From: Bifidobacterium goeldii
GTDB lineage: Bacteria > Actinomycetota > Actinomycetes > Actinomycetales > Bifidobacteriaceae
Reading direction: 5' to 3'
Assembly: GCF_003951095.1 (NCBI RefSeq)
Contig: NZ_QXGL01000006.1
Coordinates: 1-64,000, forward strand
Length of the DNA stretch: 64,000 nucleotides
The translations under genes and the position numbers were made by a program. The notes beneath the pieces were generated by a model that was not told the origin of the DNA, did no database searches, and was given only the letters and a program-made list of their open reading frames with translations. Positions within the stretch are counted from its first letter, which is position 1, and every line of letters begins with the position of its first letter. Below are positions 1-8,008 of the stretch, piece by piece.

Positions 1-270
1 CCATCATTAACCACTCTCATGGACCCCAACACCAAACAAGCATCAAGGCGACAGTCAAACTGGCAATCATTAGACAAAAAGTAGTACAAACACACTCTTG
101 AGTTCTCAAACCACCACCACACCAACAAGGCAAAACCCCACAAGAGCAGAACCCCGCCGTGCTGAGCAGCAAGAGATAAACATACACGAACACACAACAC
201 CACGCAAATCAAGCGCGCACAACAAGACCGAGAACCGTTGAAAACAAACGGCTCTCTCGGCGTGTCGCAA
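1..270 (-). promoter_or_regulatory. probable rRNA operon leader, transcribed leftward out of the window
   Basis: No credible protein is encoded here. Read on the minus strand, 98-110 gives TTTGAGAACTCAA followed by AGAGTGTGTTTGT. This resembles the boxA-type antitermination and processing element that precedes rRNA genes or lies in the 16S-23S spacer of actinobacteria. The strand downstream is T- and G-rich, as in rRNA leaders. The rRNA gene itself would lie beyond position 1, so this is inferred from remembered motif similarity. The strand upstream (270-448) should hold the promoter(s); I could not assign convincing -35/-10 pairs. An 11-mer CGGCGTGTCGC occurs twice (258-268 and 347-357), which could mark tandem promoter starts. 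Confidence 0.55.
228..260 (-). other. imperfect hairpin in the putative rrn leader
   Basis: CCGAGA and CCGTT pair with AACGG and TCTCGG around an A-rich loop, with a two-base bulge. On the minus strand it would sit early in the rRNA leader transcript. A leader stem or a weak terminator are both possible. The run after the stem on the minus strand is only modestly T-rich. Confidence 0.4.
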
Positions 271-448
271 AAGGCATAATCAGCCTCTATCTGTTCCCAG
301 ATTAGCCCTTCACGAGGCATTCTGCGCGCACATTACGCATTATTCACGGCGTGTCGCGAAGAATTCACCGTGCTGTCATCCATGTATTCCGTCTCACGAG
401 CGCATTACACCGACTGCGCACGAGCATCGCACGCATTAGGGTGGCCTT

Positions 449-1462
449 ATGACGAATACACACACGAATACATCTGTGCTGGAAACACAACCGGAGCGTA
501 CTGATCTTCCGCTAGTAGTAATGCCCGATGTCGTCGAATCCATGATCGACGCATTCCGCGCCAACTTTTCCTTGCTGCATAACATCGCTCGCGTACGCAT
601 GTACACGCAGTTCACACTTGACACTGATGAGATTCTTCAACGCGCAGCTGATGCCGATGCACTCATCGTTATCGGCTTCCATGTTTCCGACGATATGCTC
701 AACCAACTCAGCAGCCACGTGCGCTGCTTCGCATTCGGTGGCACTGGCGTAGCCAGTTACATCAGTCTTGCTACTGCGCAACAGCTAGGCATTCGCGTAT
801 GCAATGTTGTGCGATATGGCGACAGTGCGGTAGCTGAGCACGCGTTCGCGCTCATTCTGGAGCTCGCTCGTGAAGTTGGCCGTTTAAACACGCAAGTACA
901 TTCGGGCAGTTGGCAAGGTGCTGACGGTATTGGCTTGCATGGCAAAACGATTGCCTTAGCTGGCTTTGGTGGCATCGGGCAAACCATGGCTCGTATCGCC
1001 AACGGGTTCGGCATGCGCGTACTGGTATGGAACTCGCATGTTGATCAGCAGGCTGCTCGCGAACTAGGTGTTACGTTAGTTGACGATTTAGGCGATCTGT
1101 TTGCGCAAGGCGACATCGTCAGCCTGCATTTGCCGCTCAATGAATCAACGCGCGGCATGATCAATGCGCGCATACTGGATCGTTTACGTGCTGGCACCCT
1201 GTTCATCAACACCGCACGCTCGGAAATCATCGCGCCCGGCGCGTTAACGCAACGGTTGCAACGTGGCGATATTCGTGCTGGATTGGACGTGTTCGACTGC
1301 GAGCCACTGCCTGATGATGATCCGCTGCGCGCACTCGACAACGTTATACTCACCCCGCATGTTGCCTGGCGCAACGATGAAGCATGCGCGAATCTCACGC
1401 GGCAAGTAGTTGAATCAGTAGCTTCATTCTTCACCGGCGGAACGATGAACCAAGTTGTGTGA
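449..1462 (+). CDS. D-isomer-specific 2-hydroxyacid dehydrogenase
   Basis: A 337-residue NAD(P)-dependent dehydrogenase that should interconvert a 2-oxoacid and a D-2-hydroxyacid in the cytoplasm. The Rossmann glycine motif GFGGIG lies at about 172-177. The family's catalytic triad is visible as R257 (in INTARS), E285 (in DCEP) and H304 (in LTPHVAW), at the usual spacing. Length is typical. The ATG at 449 has a weak AGGG ribosome site about 7 bases upstream. The gene is monocistronic, divergent from the putative rrn leader and convergent with the ABC operon that follows. Substrate (phosphoglycerate, lactate, glyoxylate or other) cannot be told from sequence. There is no ACT domain, which argues against a long-form SerA. 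Confidence 0.88.
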   Translation: MTNTHTNTSVLETQPERTDLPLVVMPDVVESMIDAFRANFSLLHNIARVRMYTQFTLDTDEILQRAADADALIVIGFHVSDDMLNQLSSHVRCFAFGGTGVASYISLATAQQLGIRVCNVVRYGDSAVAEHAFALILELAREVGRLNTQVHSGSWQGADGIGLHGKTIALAGFGGIGQTMARIANGFGMRVLVWNSHVDQQAARELGVTLVDDLGDLFAQGDIVSLHLPLNESTRGMINARILDRLRAGTLFINTARSEIIAPGALTQRLQRGDIRAGLDVFDCEPLPDDDPLRALDNVILTPHVAWRNDEACANLTRQVVESVASFFTGGTMNQVV

Positions 1463-1490
1463 CGACGATTGTCAGCACATTGTTGACAAT

Positions 1491-2300
1491 CTACGACAGT
1501 GAAGCAGCGTCAATAAGCCGTTTGGTGTACTCGTCGCGCGGATGTTCCAATACATCGGTAGTCGAACCAGTTTCCACCAAACGGCCATCATGCAATACCA
1601 GAACCCGGTCAGCAATGTGTTGCACTACGCCAAGATCATGCGAGACCATAATCAGCGCGGTTTCAGGGCGCACTTTGCGAATCAAGTCGAAAGTACGCAA
1701 AATTTGCAAACGCGATGGCACATCAATCGCACTCATTGGCTCATCCGCAAGAATCACCGTCGGTTCAGTAACAATCGCACGAGCAATAGCAACACGTTGC
1801 GCTTGACCGCCGGACAATTGCATCGGATACCGGTCGATAAACTCCACCGGATCCAATCCCACGCGCGCCAGTGTTTCATAAACCGTACCTAATACTGTGC
1901 TGCGCTTTCCCGCTCGAATCAGCAACGGCTCAGCAACCGTGTCGCCTACTGTCCATCGAGGATCTATCGAAGAAAATGGATTTTGGTACACCAATCCAGA
2001 ATCATGTTGCAACACGCGCGCCGCAGCATTATGCCGTTGTACTACCGCACCGCGGTAGGTAATAGTTCCCGAATCAGCAGGCTCTAATCCAAGCAGAATG
2101 CGCGTAAGCGTTGACTTGCCGGAACCAGAACCGCCAATCACAGCGAGGCACTCCCCCGCGTACACGTCAACGTCAACGTCAAACAGCACTTGATGACGCT
2201 CTGCCCGCTTACCGCCACGGCTGCCATATGATTTGCAGATTCCGCGACCGCTGAGCACCACGTCACCGCGCGTTGCAAGCGTCTCCACCTGCTCACTCAT
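1491..2300 (-). CDS. peptide/nickel-type ABC transporter ATPase (DppF/OppF-like)
   Basis: A 269-residue ATPase, the last gene of a five-gene transporter operon. Walker A GGSGSGKS lies at about 56-63, the signature LSGGQAQRV and Walker B ending ILADEP follow, and the switch histidine is in MVSHD. It would pair with the preceding ATPase to power uptake of an oligopeptide or similar solute. Its start overlaps the upstream gene by ATGA (2297-2300), so translation is probably coupled. It is shorter than many OppF proteins, and the cysteine-rich C-terminal region of iron-sulfur OppD/F types is absent. Substrate unknown. Confidence 0.88.
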   Translation of the reverse strand: MSEQVETLATRGDVVLSGRGICKSYGSRGGKRAERHQVLFDVDVDVYAGECLAVIGGSGSGKSTLTRILLGLEPADSGTITYRGAVVQRHNAAARVLQHDSGLVYQNPFSSIDPRWTVGDTVAEPLLIRAGKRSTVLGTVYETLARVGLDPVEFIDRYPMQLSGGQAQRVAIARAIVTEPTVILADEPMSAIDVPSRLQILRTFDLIRKVRPETALIMVSHDLGVVQHIADRVLVLHDGRLVETGSTTDVLEHPRDEYTKRLIDAASLS

Positions 2301-3169
2301 GCGCGCCCCTCCTCTGTCTTGCTCGTCAACGTGCCAGTTGCCACACTGCTCATACCACTATTGTCAGCAAGAACAGTGTTCTGCGCACTCTCAGTTTGCG
2401 TTGCGCGCAACGTGAGCTCACGTGCCGCATGCACCAGTTCACGCGTATGTGCCGACTGCGGGTGAGTCAACAATTGCTCGGTGTCACCTGATTCGACAAT
2501 TTCGCCACGATCCAGCACGTAGGAGCGCGTTGTCGCACGCGATAACACCGCAAAATCATGGGTGATGAACAGCATTGACGCGCCAGCATCGTCTACAAGT
2601 GACACCAGCAGATCAACAATCTGCCGTTGCGTAATTGAATCAAGCGCAGTAGTTGGCTCATCAGCAATAATCAACCGCGGTGCAGTAACCAACGCCGTAG
2701 CAATACCAACACGCTGCTGTTGGCCGCCAGAAAGCTGATGCGGATACGCGCGCGCAATATCATCATCAAGACCAACTTTATGCAGCATGGTCATTGCGCG
2801 CTCGTAGCGTTCAGTTGCATTCAGGTTGTAATGCAGCTTAAGCGGTAGTTCAATCTGCCGCACAACTGGCAGCACCGGATTCAATGCGGAGCCAGGATTT
2901 TGAAACACAGTACCCACATATCGGCCGCGCACATCAGCTAACGTACGTTCACTCGCATTGGCAGTATTGACATCGCCAAGCATGAGCGACCCTGTAACGT
3001 GCGCATCAACCGGCAGTAATCCCAGCATGGCTTTGGCGATCATCGATTTACCAGAGCCAGACGCGCCAACCAAACCAACGCGCTCACCATTGGCAATATG
3101 CACATTTACATCATGCACAATCTGCACAGAGCCGAGCGTCACCGATAACGATTGAATATCAACGCTCAT
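2297..3169 (-). CDS. peptide/nickel-type ABC transporter ATPase (DppD/OppD-like)
   Basis: A 290-residue ATPase with Walker A GASGSGKS near residue 35, signature LSGGQQQRV, Walker B ending IIADEP and switch histidine FITHD. It overlaps the permease gene upstream and the second ATPase downstream by four bases each, the pattern of tight translational coupling. The last 45 or so residues are a polar tail rich in Thr, Ser, Glu and Ala, unlike the structured C-terminus of classical OppD. A heterodimer with the 269-residue ATPase is the expected arrangement for the family. Confidence 0.88.
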   Translation of the reverse strand: MSVDIQSLSVTLGSVQIVHDVNVHIANGERVGLVGASGSGKSMIAKAMLGLLPVDAHVTGSLMLGDVNTANASERTLADVRGRYVGTVFQNPGSALNPVLPVVRQIELPLKLHYNLNATERYERAMTMLHKVGLDDDIARAYPHQLSGGQQQRVGIATALVTAPRLIIADEPTTALDSITQRQIVDLLVSLVDDAGASMLFITHDFAVLSRATTRSYVLDRGEIVESGDTEQLLTHPQSAHTRELVHAARELTLRATQTESAQNTVLADNSGMSSVATGTLTSKTEEGRA

Positions 3170-4188
3170 GCAGCACTCCCCTTATCGCCAGCAGGATTCG
3201 TACCCGCGCGTTTGCTTACAACCCGCAGTTGCGTATTCGCAAGCGGATCAGCAGCATCGCCTAAAGCGTCGCCTAGCAAATTCAACGCAATAACCACCAC
3301 TGTTACGATGAGGCCAGGCCACAGCACGGTAAGCGGGTACACGTTAATAAACTTCACCGAAGTTGCCAGTGAATGGCCCCAACTGGGTACGCCAGATGGC
3401 ACGCCAATGCCAAGATAGGTTAAACCGCTTTCTGCCAACACTGCGGTGCCGGCAGACAACGACAATTGCACCAGCATCACCGGCATAATATTCGGCAGCA
3501 CATGGCCAACAAACACGCGCAGGCTTGACGCGCCACTCCACAATGCAGCCTCTACATATGCTGAACGTGCAGCGAGCAGCGCTTGCGGGCGGGCAACGCG
3601 AGCCAGATTCAAACCGTAGCCAAAACCGCAGGCGACAACAATGACCATAATCGAAGCGCCAAGCGGCACTGCAAGAATCAGCGCGAGTAGCACTGTTGGA
3701 ATAGAGATAAGCGCGTCAACTGCTACTACAGACGCGCCTGCGAGCGCAGAATGTCGGCTGACCATTGCGGCAACAAGCAGTAATCCAAAAGCGGCTGCGC
3801 AAGCGATGGTGAGTATCACAATAAGCAGGTTCGTGCGTGAGCCAGCCATCAGCCAGCTGAGTACGTCGGCACCGGTGCCATCAGTGCCGAGTATGTGCGC
3901 AGCAGACGGTTTTGCCCACACGTGATAGCCGTCGGTGGCAAGTAGTGAATATGGCGTCCAGATCAGAGAGATAAGCGAGACAGCCAGCCATACTGCCATG
4001 ACGATCAGCGCAAATCGGCCTTCTGTGTGAGACCACATGCTGCGCACGACAATGAGTGGCTTGCGACGGCGAGTAGCAGTGGTAGTAACTTCCGCGGCAT
4101 TGCGAGGCAGCTCGTTCTTGCGTTCGTTGCGCTCCGTCAGCGTTGTAGTTGTATCGGTTGTATTGGATGTTTCGGTCATGTTGCTCAT
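3166..4188 (-). CDS. peptide/nickel-type ABC permease (DppC/OppC-like)
   Basis: A 340-residue inner-membrane permease. The N-terminal 45 or so residues are hydrophilic and Thr-rich, followed by a basic segment and the first membrane helix (about 56-78). Around four to five further helices follow in the transport domain. The loop ALWSGASSLRVFVGHVLP matches the EAA motif that docks on the ATPase. It overlaps its neighbours by four bases on both sides. The pairing with a DppB-like permease and a large binding protein marks the family. Confidence 0.87.
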   Translation of the reverse strand: MSNMTETSNTTDTTTTLTERNERKNELPRNAAEVTTTATRRRKPLIVVRSMWSHTEGRFALIVMAVWLAVSLISLIWTPYSLLATDGYHVWAKPSAAHILGTDGTGADVLSWLMAGSRTNLLIVILTIACAAAFGLLLVAAMVSRHSALAGASVVAVDALISIPTVLLALILAVPLGASIMVIVVACGFGYGLNLARVARPQALLAARSAYVEAALWSGASSLRVFVGHVLPNIMPVMLVQLSLSAGTAVLAESGLTYLGIGVPSGVPSWGHSLATSVKFINVYPLTVLWPGLIVTVVVIALNLLGDALGDAADPLANTQLRVVSKRAGTNPAGDKGSAA

Positions 4189-5162
4189 GCATTCACCTCC
4201 GCATTATCTCCAGCTGATTGAAGACGAGGATCGAGCACTCGGTGCAGCAAGTCAACGATCAGTCCAATGGCAAGGAAAAATGCGGCAAGCATAAACAGTT
4301 CGCTTTGCACCGCAATCAAATCACGGTTACCAACGTCGGTAATCAAGCCTGCGCCAATTCCTGGCAATGCAAACAGGTTTTCGATAACCATTACGCCCGT
4401 GATCATCTCAGCAAACGTCAATCCAATCACGGAAACCAGTTGCGCGGTAGCTAAACGCAATCCGACGCGCAAGATTGCTTGCGTGCGCGTCATACCGCAT
4501 GCCATCGCCATTGCTACAGCATCCGACTGCGCGGTTTGTGCAAGAGCAGCACGCGTATAGCGCATCAAACCGGCGCCTACAATAATGCCGACCGTGCATG
4601 CTGGCAGAATCAGCGACATCATTGCAGCGCCTGGATCAGACCAGCCAGCTTGCGGAAATCCTTGCGAGGGAAACACTGCGATAAGACCGGAACCGCGCGA
4701 AAACAGCAGGATCATGAGCAGGCCGCCCCACAACGCGGGAACTGATCCGCCGATAATCGCCACAACATGAAATGCCGCGCGCACCGCCGGTTTGCGCGCG
4801 AGCGCCGCTGCACAACCTAACGGAATGCCCAAAGCCATGGCAATGAGTAAACCAAGCGTAATGAGCGGAAAGGTTACTTGCGCGCGAGCGCCAACTTGTG
4901 CGCCAACGGAACGCCCGGTAAGCACTGAGGTTCCGAAATCACCATGGCATAACGCGCTCACCCAGTCGGCGTATTGTGCAGGCAGTGAACGGTTGAGTCC
5001 TAATTGTTCGCGCAATGCGGCAACGCGCTCAGGTGGCGAATTCAGTCCGGCCATAATCGAAGCGACATCGCCTGGCAAAATACGCAGGGCAACAAATACG
5101 ACGAGAGAAATACCAAACAGTGCCACTGCGAACAGTGCTAAGCGTCGGATGACGAATCGCAT
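4185..5162 (-). CDS. peptide/nickel-type ABC permease (DppB/OppB-like)
   Basis: A 325-residue permease with six predicted membrane helices. It starts with the typical N-terminal helix after a short basic stretch (MRFVIRR), and RILPGD and GLNRSLPAQY are characteristic of DppB-type proteins. The coupling loop ACGMTRTQAILRVGLR is visible. The ATG at 5162 has an AAAGGAG site five bases upstream, so this gene starts independently after the hairpin that separates it from the binding-protein gene. It forms the channel with the DppC-like permease. Confidence 0.88.
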   Translation of the reverse strand: MRFVIRRLALFAVALFGISLVVFVALRILPGDVASIMAGLNSPPERVAALREQLGLNRSLPAQYADWVSALCHGDFGTSVLTGRSVGAQVGARAQVTFPLITLGLLIAMALGIPLGCAAALARKPAVRAAFHVVAIIGGSVPALWGGLLMILLFSRGSGLIAVFPSQGFPQAGWSDPGAAMMSLILPACTVGIIVGAGLMRYTRAALAQTAQSDAVAMAMACGMTRTQAILRVGLRLATAQLVSVIGLTFAEMITGVMVIENLFALPGIGAGLITDVGNRDLIAVQSELFMLAAFFLAIGLIVDLLHRVLDPRLQSAGDNAEVNA

Positions 5163-5196
5163 GGTGGCTCCTTTACGATTACACGCAATTGAACGC

Positions 5197-5264
5197 GATT
5201 GCCAACAGGTGAGTTACGTAACGGCTCATGCACTGCGCCTTTATGTAACTCACCTGTTGCAATC
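5197..5264 (-). promoter_or_regulatory. intercistronic stem-loop between binding protein and permease genes
   Basis: Two arms of about 24 bases pair almost perfectly (one bulge, one mismatch) around CAACAGGTGAGTTAC. The stem begins two bases after the binding-protein stop codon. There is no T-run after it, so it is better seen as an RNA-stabilising or partly terminating hairpin that gives the binding protein more message than the permeases. This is an inference from position. Confidence 0.75.
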
Positions 5265-5265
5265 A

Positions 5266-6897
5266 TCACTGCTTCGTATACGTCACGTTGTACAGCGGCA
5301 GCAGCGTTTGATTGAGGTTTACAGGGAAGCCGTTCACGCCCTTCACCCACGCGGTGGTTACACGGTAGTTGAACAGCCAGTCAGCGGGAGCATCCTCGGA
5401 GACGACCTTCGCGGCTTGTGCGAGCAGCTGGTCGCGTTCCTCATCGCTAGTGGCAGCGATAGCCTTCGCGTACAGATCCTGCACGTCCTTGTTGTCGTAA
5501 CCGTAGTAGTACGTTGGGTCGGCCCACTGGTAGAAATCGTGGCTTTCATTGTGGTCTACGAGCGAGAGATCATAATCCTTATTGGTATACACGTCCTGCA
5601 GCCACGTGGAGAATTCGACAACATTGACTTTCAAATCAATGCCGATTTTTTGCAGTTGACTACGCAGCTGATCGCCAAGTTCAGTACCATAAATGTTCGC
5701 GTAGGTTAGGCTCAACTGCAATGGCTTGTCTTCGCTATAGCCAGCTTGAGCCATCAGTGCTTTTGCCTTGTCGAGATCATAGGGGTACAGGTTGGTCAGG
5801 TCCTCGTAGCCTGGGTCAAGAGACGGAATCGGACCGCCAAGCGCCTTGTCGGAGCCACCGCGTGAAGCGATGAGTTCCTTGTGATTGATCGCGTACCGGA
5901 TCGCTTGGCGTACGCGCTTATCGCTTGTTTTTTCACCAGCATTGTTGAATGCCAGCACATACTTGTCGGTATCGTCGCCTGCTTTGACGGTGTAATGCGC
6001 ACTATCTGCAGTGAACGGCTCGGCTAGATTTTCGGTAATTGGAGCGAGCACCTGCACGTCGCCGGATTTGAGTGCGTTGACTGCTGCATTATCGTCGGCG
6101 AGATAACGCACGATGATGGTCGCGGTCTTTGCCTTATGCGAACCCCAATAGTTAGCGTTGGCTTTGAGCGTGATGGAATCATTCGCTACAAACTTCGCTA
6201 CCGTGTATGGGCCGGAGCCGATAGCTTCAGTTTTCGCATCGTACTTGGCGTCTTTATCAAACACGAGTCCGGGGCGGCCGGTGAGCGTCCACAACAGGTT
6301 TGAATTGGCCGTGTTCAGCGTGATGGTCACCGTATTCGCATCATCGTCGGCAGCTACAGACTTGACCATGTTGAGACTGTCAGCATCGTGATACTGGTTT
6401 TTGATGAGCTGATTGATAGACCATGCAACATCTTCGGCAGTAAGCTTGTCACCGTTGGAGAATGTCATGTTCTCGTTGAGATGGAACGTGTAGGTCAGGC
6501 CGTCAGCGCTGTGTTCCCAACTTTTCGCAATAGCGGGAACAACCTGATTGTTCTCATCGCGTGCAACAAGCCCTTCATACACGTTGCCGATCAGAATCTG
6601 GTCGATAGCTGAGCCTGCAGTATTGCGGATATCAAGATTTGTGGGGGCGAGTTTGAGGCCAATAGTGACAGTGCTATCAGCATTGTTCGTGCTTGCCGTA
6701 TTGGTATCGCTGCCTTTACGCCCGGTGATTGCGAGCGCAATAACAATGCCAATGACAACGATGGCGGCAATGATTACCCACAGCCAACGCTTTGGCCCGC
6801 GCTGTGGCGTTTTTGCTCGGCTTTCCAGACTTGCATCAGTGCTGGCAGATGTAGTGGTTGCGTCGGTGTTGTCGTACGCACCAGTGTGTTCAGACAT
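5266..6897 (-). CDS. peptide/nickel-type ABC transporter substrate-binding protein, membrane-anchored
   Basis: A 543-residue family-5 solute-binding protein, first gene of the operon. About 37 hydrophilic residues are followed by a single hydrophobic helix at roughly 39-60 (LWVIIAAIVVIGIVIALAI), then the binding fold. Typical family stretches include IAKSWEHSADGLTYTFHLN, DKRVRQAIRYAINH and a late ADPTYYYG segment. No lipobox cysteine follows the helix, so the protein seems held by an uncleaved N-terminal anchor rather than a lipid. The start is supported by an AGAGGA site just upstream. Substrate is unknown; an oligopeptide is the default guess for the family. Confidence 0.87.
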   Translation of the reverse strand: MSEHTGAYDNTDATTTSASTDASLESRAKTPQRGPKRWLWVIIAAIVVIGIVIALAITGRKGSDTNTASTNNADSTVTIGLKLAPTNLDIRNTAGSAIDQILIGNVYEGLVARDENNQVVPAIAKSWEHSADGLTYTFHLNENMTFSNGDKLTAEDVAWSINQLIKNQYHDADSLNMVKSVAADDDANTVTITLNTANSNLLWTLTGRPGLVFDKDAKYDAKTEAIGSGPYTVAKFVANDSITLKANANYWGSHKAKTATIIVRYLADDNAAVNALKSGDVQVLAPITENLAEPFTADSAHYTVKAGDDTDKYVLAFNNAGEKTSDKRVRQAIRYAINHKELIASRGGSDKALGGPIPSLDPGYEDLTNLYPYDLDKAKALMAQAGYSEDKPLQLSLTYANIYGTELGDQLRSQLQKIGIDLKVNVVEFSTWLQDVYTNKDYDLSLVDHNESHDFYQWADPTYYYGYDNKDVQDLYAKAIAATSDEERDQLLAQAAKVVSEDAPADWLFNYRVTTAWVKGVNGFPVNLNQTLLPLYNVTYTKQ

Positions 6898-6910
6898 GAT
6901 TCCTCTTTAA

Positions 6911-6940
6911 TTCTTTGCAATGCTTTGCAGTTCTTTGCGT
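6911..6940. repeat. three 10-bp direct repeats in the leader of the binding-protein gene
   Basis: TTCTTTGCAA, TGCTTTGCAG and TTCTTTGCGT stand head to tail with an exact 10-bp period, 14 bases upstream of the ATG at 6897. On the transcribed strand the core is GCAAAG. One helical turn per repeat would place them on the same face of the DNA. Confidence 0.7.
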
Positions 6941-7034
6941 AACTGTGCGGCTGGCCGCCCGTACGGGTCGACCGCCAACACGACATTGTAGCGACAGGCC
7001 GCCCTTTTCGTCCTATCATTCCTTAGTGAATGAC

Positions 7035-7065
7035 AACCCGAATAGCAAGGATTGCTAACCGGGTT
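7035..7065 (+). other. two-part hairpin upstream of coaX
   Basis: AACCCG (7035-7040) pairs with CGGGTT (7060-7065), and TAGCAA (7043-7048) pairs with TTGCTA (7052-7057) inside it around a GGA loop. It lies in the coaX leader or in the shared promoter region with the divergent ABC operon. A small GCGAC/GTCGC hairpin follows at about 7076-7090. Function not known. Confidence 0.5.
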
Positions 7066-7113
7066 CACCGTTTTCGCGACTGAGGTCGCTATCGGCTCGT
7101 GGAGGGGACGCAT

Positions 7114-7884
7114 ATGCTCGTCGCAGTGGACATTGGCAACACCAATATCGTGCTTGGTTTTCTTCAAGACGATGACATCGTTGGCACGTATCGTATTACC
7201 ACCAAAGCCAACCACACTTCTGACGAATACGGATTATTTCTCACTGAATTCTTGCGCATGAGTGGTTTCACACCACGTGATGTTGACGATGTGATTATTT
7301 GTTCGGTGGTGCCGAAGGTCATGCATTCGTTCCGCGCGAGCATTATTAAATTCCTTGGACTTGAACCAATGGTTGTTGGCCCGGGGGTTAAAACCGGCAT
7401 GAATGTGCGGGTTGATGATCCAAAGTCGTTGGGCGCGGACATTCTCGCGGACTGTGTTGGCGCATACCGTACGTATGGTGGCCCGGTGCTAGTGGCTGAT
7501 TTTGGTACGGCGACAACGTTTACGCATGTGAGTGCTGATGGTGTGATTGACGCAGGCGTGATTACTACCGGTATTCGCGCAGGTGCGGCAGCGCTGTGGG
7601 GGGACACTGCACAGCTGCCGGAAGTGGAAATTACGCGGCCGACGACGATTTTGGGAACGAATACGAAAACCTGCATGCAAGCCGGCTTGTATTACACGTT
7701 CCTCGGTGGTGTTGAACGTACGATCGATCAGTTCCGCCGCGAATTGCAAGGCGAACATTTCCAAGTGATCGCTACTGGTGGGCTTGGGCGCGTGTTTGCC
7801 GATGATACTGATCTGATTGATGTGTATGATCCTGATTTGATTTTTAAAGGCATGTTGTTGATTTATCAGCGCAATGCGCGGTAA
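7114..7884 (+). CDS. coaX: type III pantothenate kinase
   Basis: A 256-residue kinase of the ASKHA superfold that makes 4'-phosphopantothenate from pantothenate and ATP, the first step of coenzyme A synthesis. The N-terminal phosphate-binding motif DIGNTN is at 6-11, GADILAD at 107-113 and DFGTATTF at 129-136, all typical of CoaX and absent from CoaA. I choose ATG 7114 over the in-frame GTG at 7099 because GGAGGGG sits 6 bases before 7114 and MLVAVDIGNTN is the usual family N-terminus. It is divergent from the peptide ABC operon and ends at a clear terminator. Confidence 0.95.
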   Translation: MLVAVDIGNTNIVLGFLQDDDIVGTYRITTKANHTSDEYGLFLTEFLRMSGFTPRDVDDVIICSVVPKVMHSFRASIIKFLGLEPMVVGPGVKTGMNVRVDDPKSLGADILADCVGAYRTYGGPVLVADFGTATTFTHVSADGVIDAGVITTGIRAGAAALWGDTAQLPEVEITRPTTILGTNTKTCMQAGLYYTFLGGVERTIDQFRRELQGEHFQVIATGGLGRVFADDTDLIDVYDPDLIFKGMLLIYQRNAR

Positions 7885-7940
7885 TTACTTGTACCCTCAA
7901 CGCAATATCCTCAACGCAATAAATAGCAGCATATGCAAAG

Positions 7941-7996
7941 CGGTATAGAGCGGTTGCACTCACTTCACATTGCGCAACTGCTCTCTACCGTTTTGT
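7941..7996 (+). terminator. coaX terminator, possibly bidirectional
   Basis: CGGTATAGAGCGGTTGC pairs with GCAACTGCTCTCTACCG (two mismatches), followed by TTTTG on the plus strand. It lies between coaX and the convergent sugar-binding lipoprotein gene, so it probably serves both. Confidence 0.8.
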
Positions 7997-8008
7997 GCTA
8001 TTGCTGTG

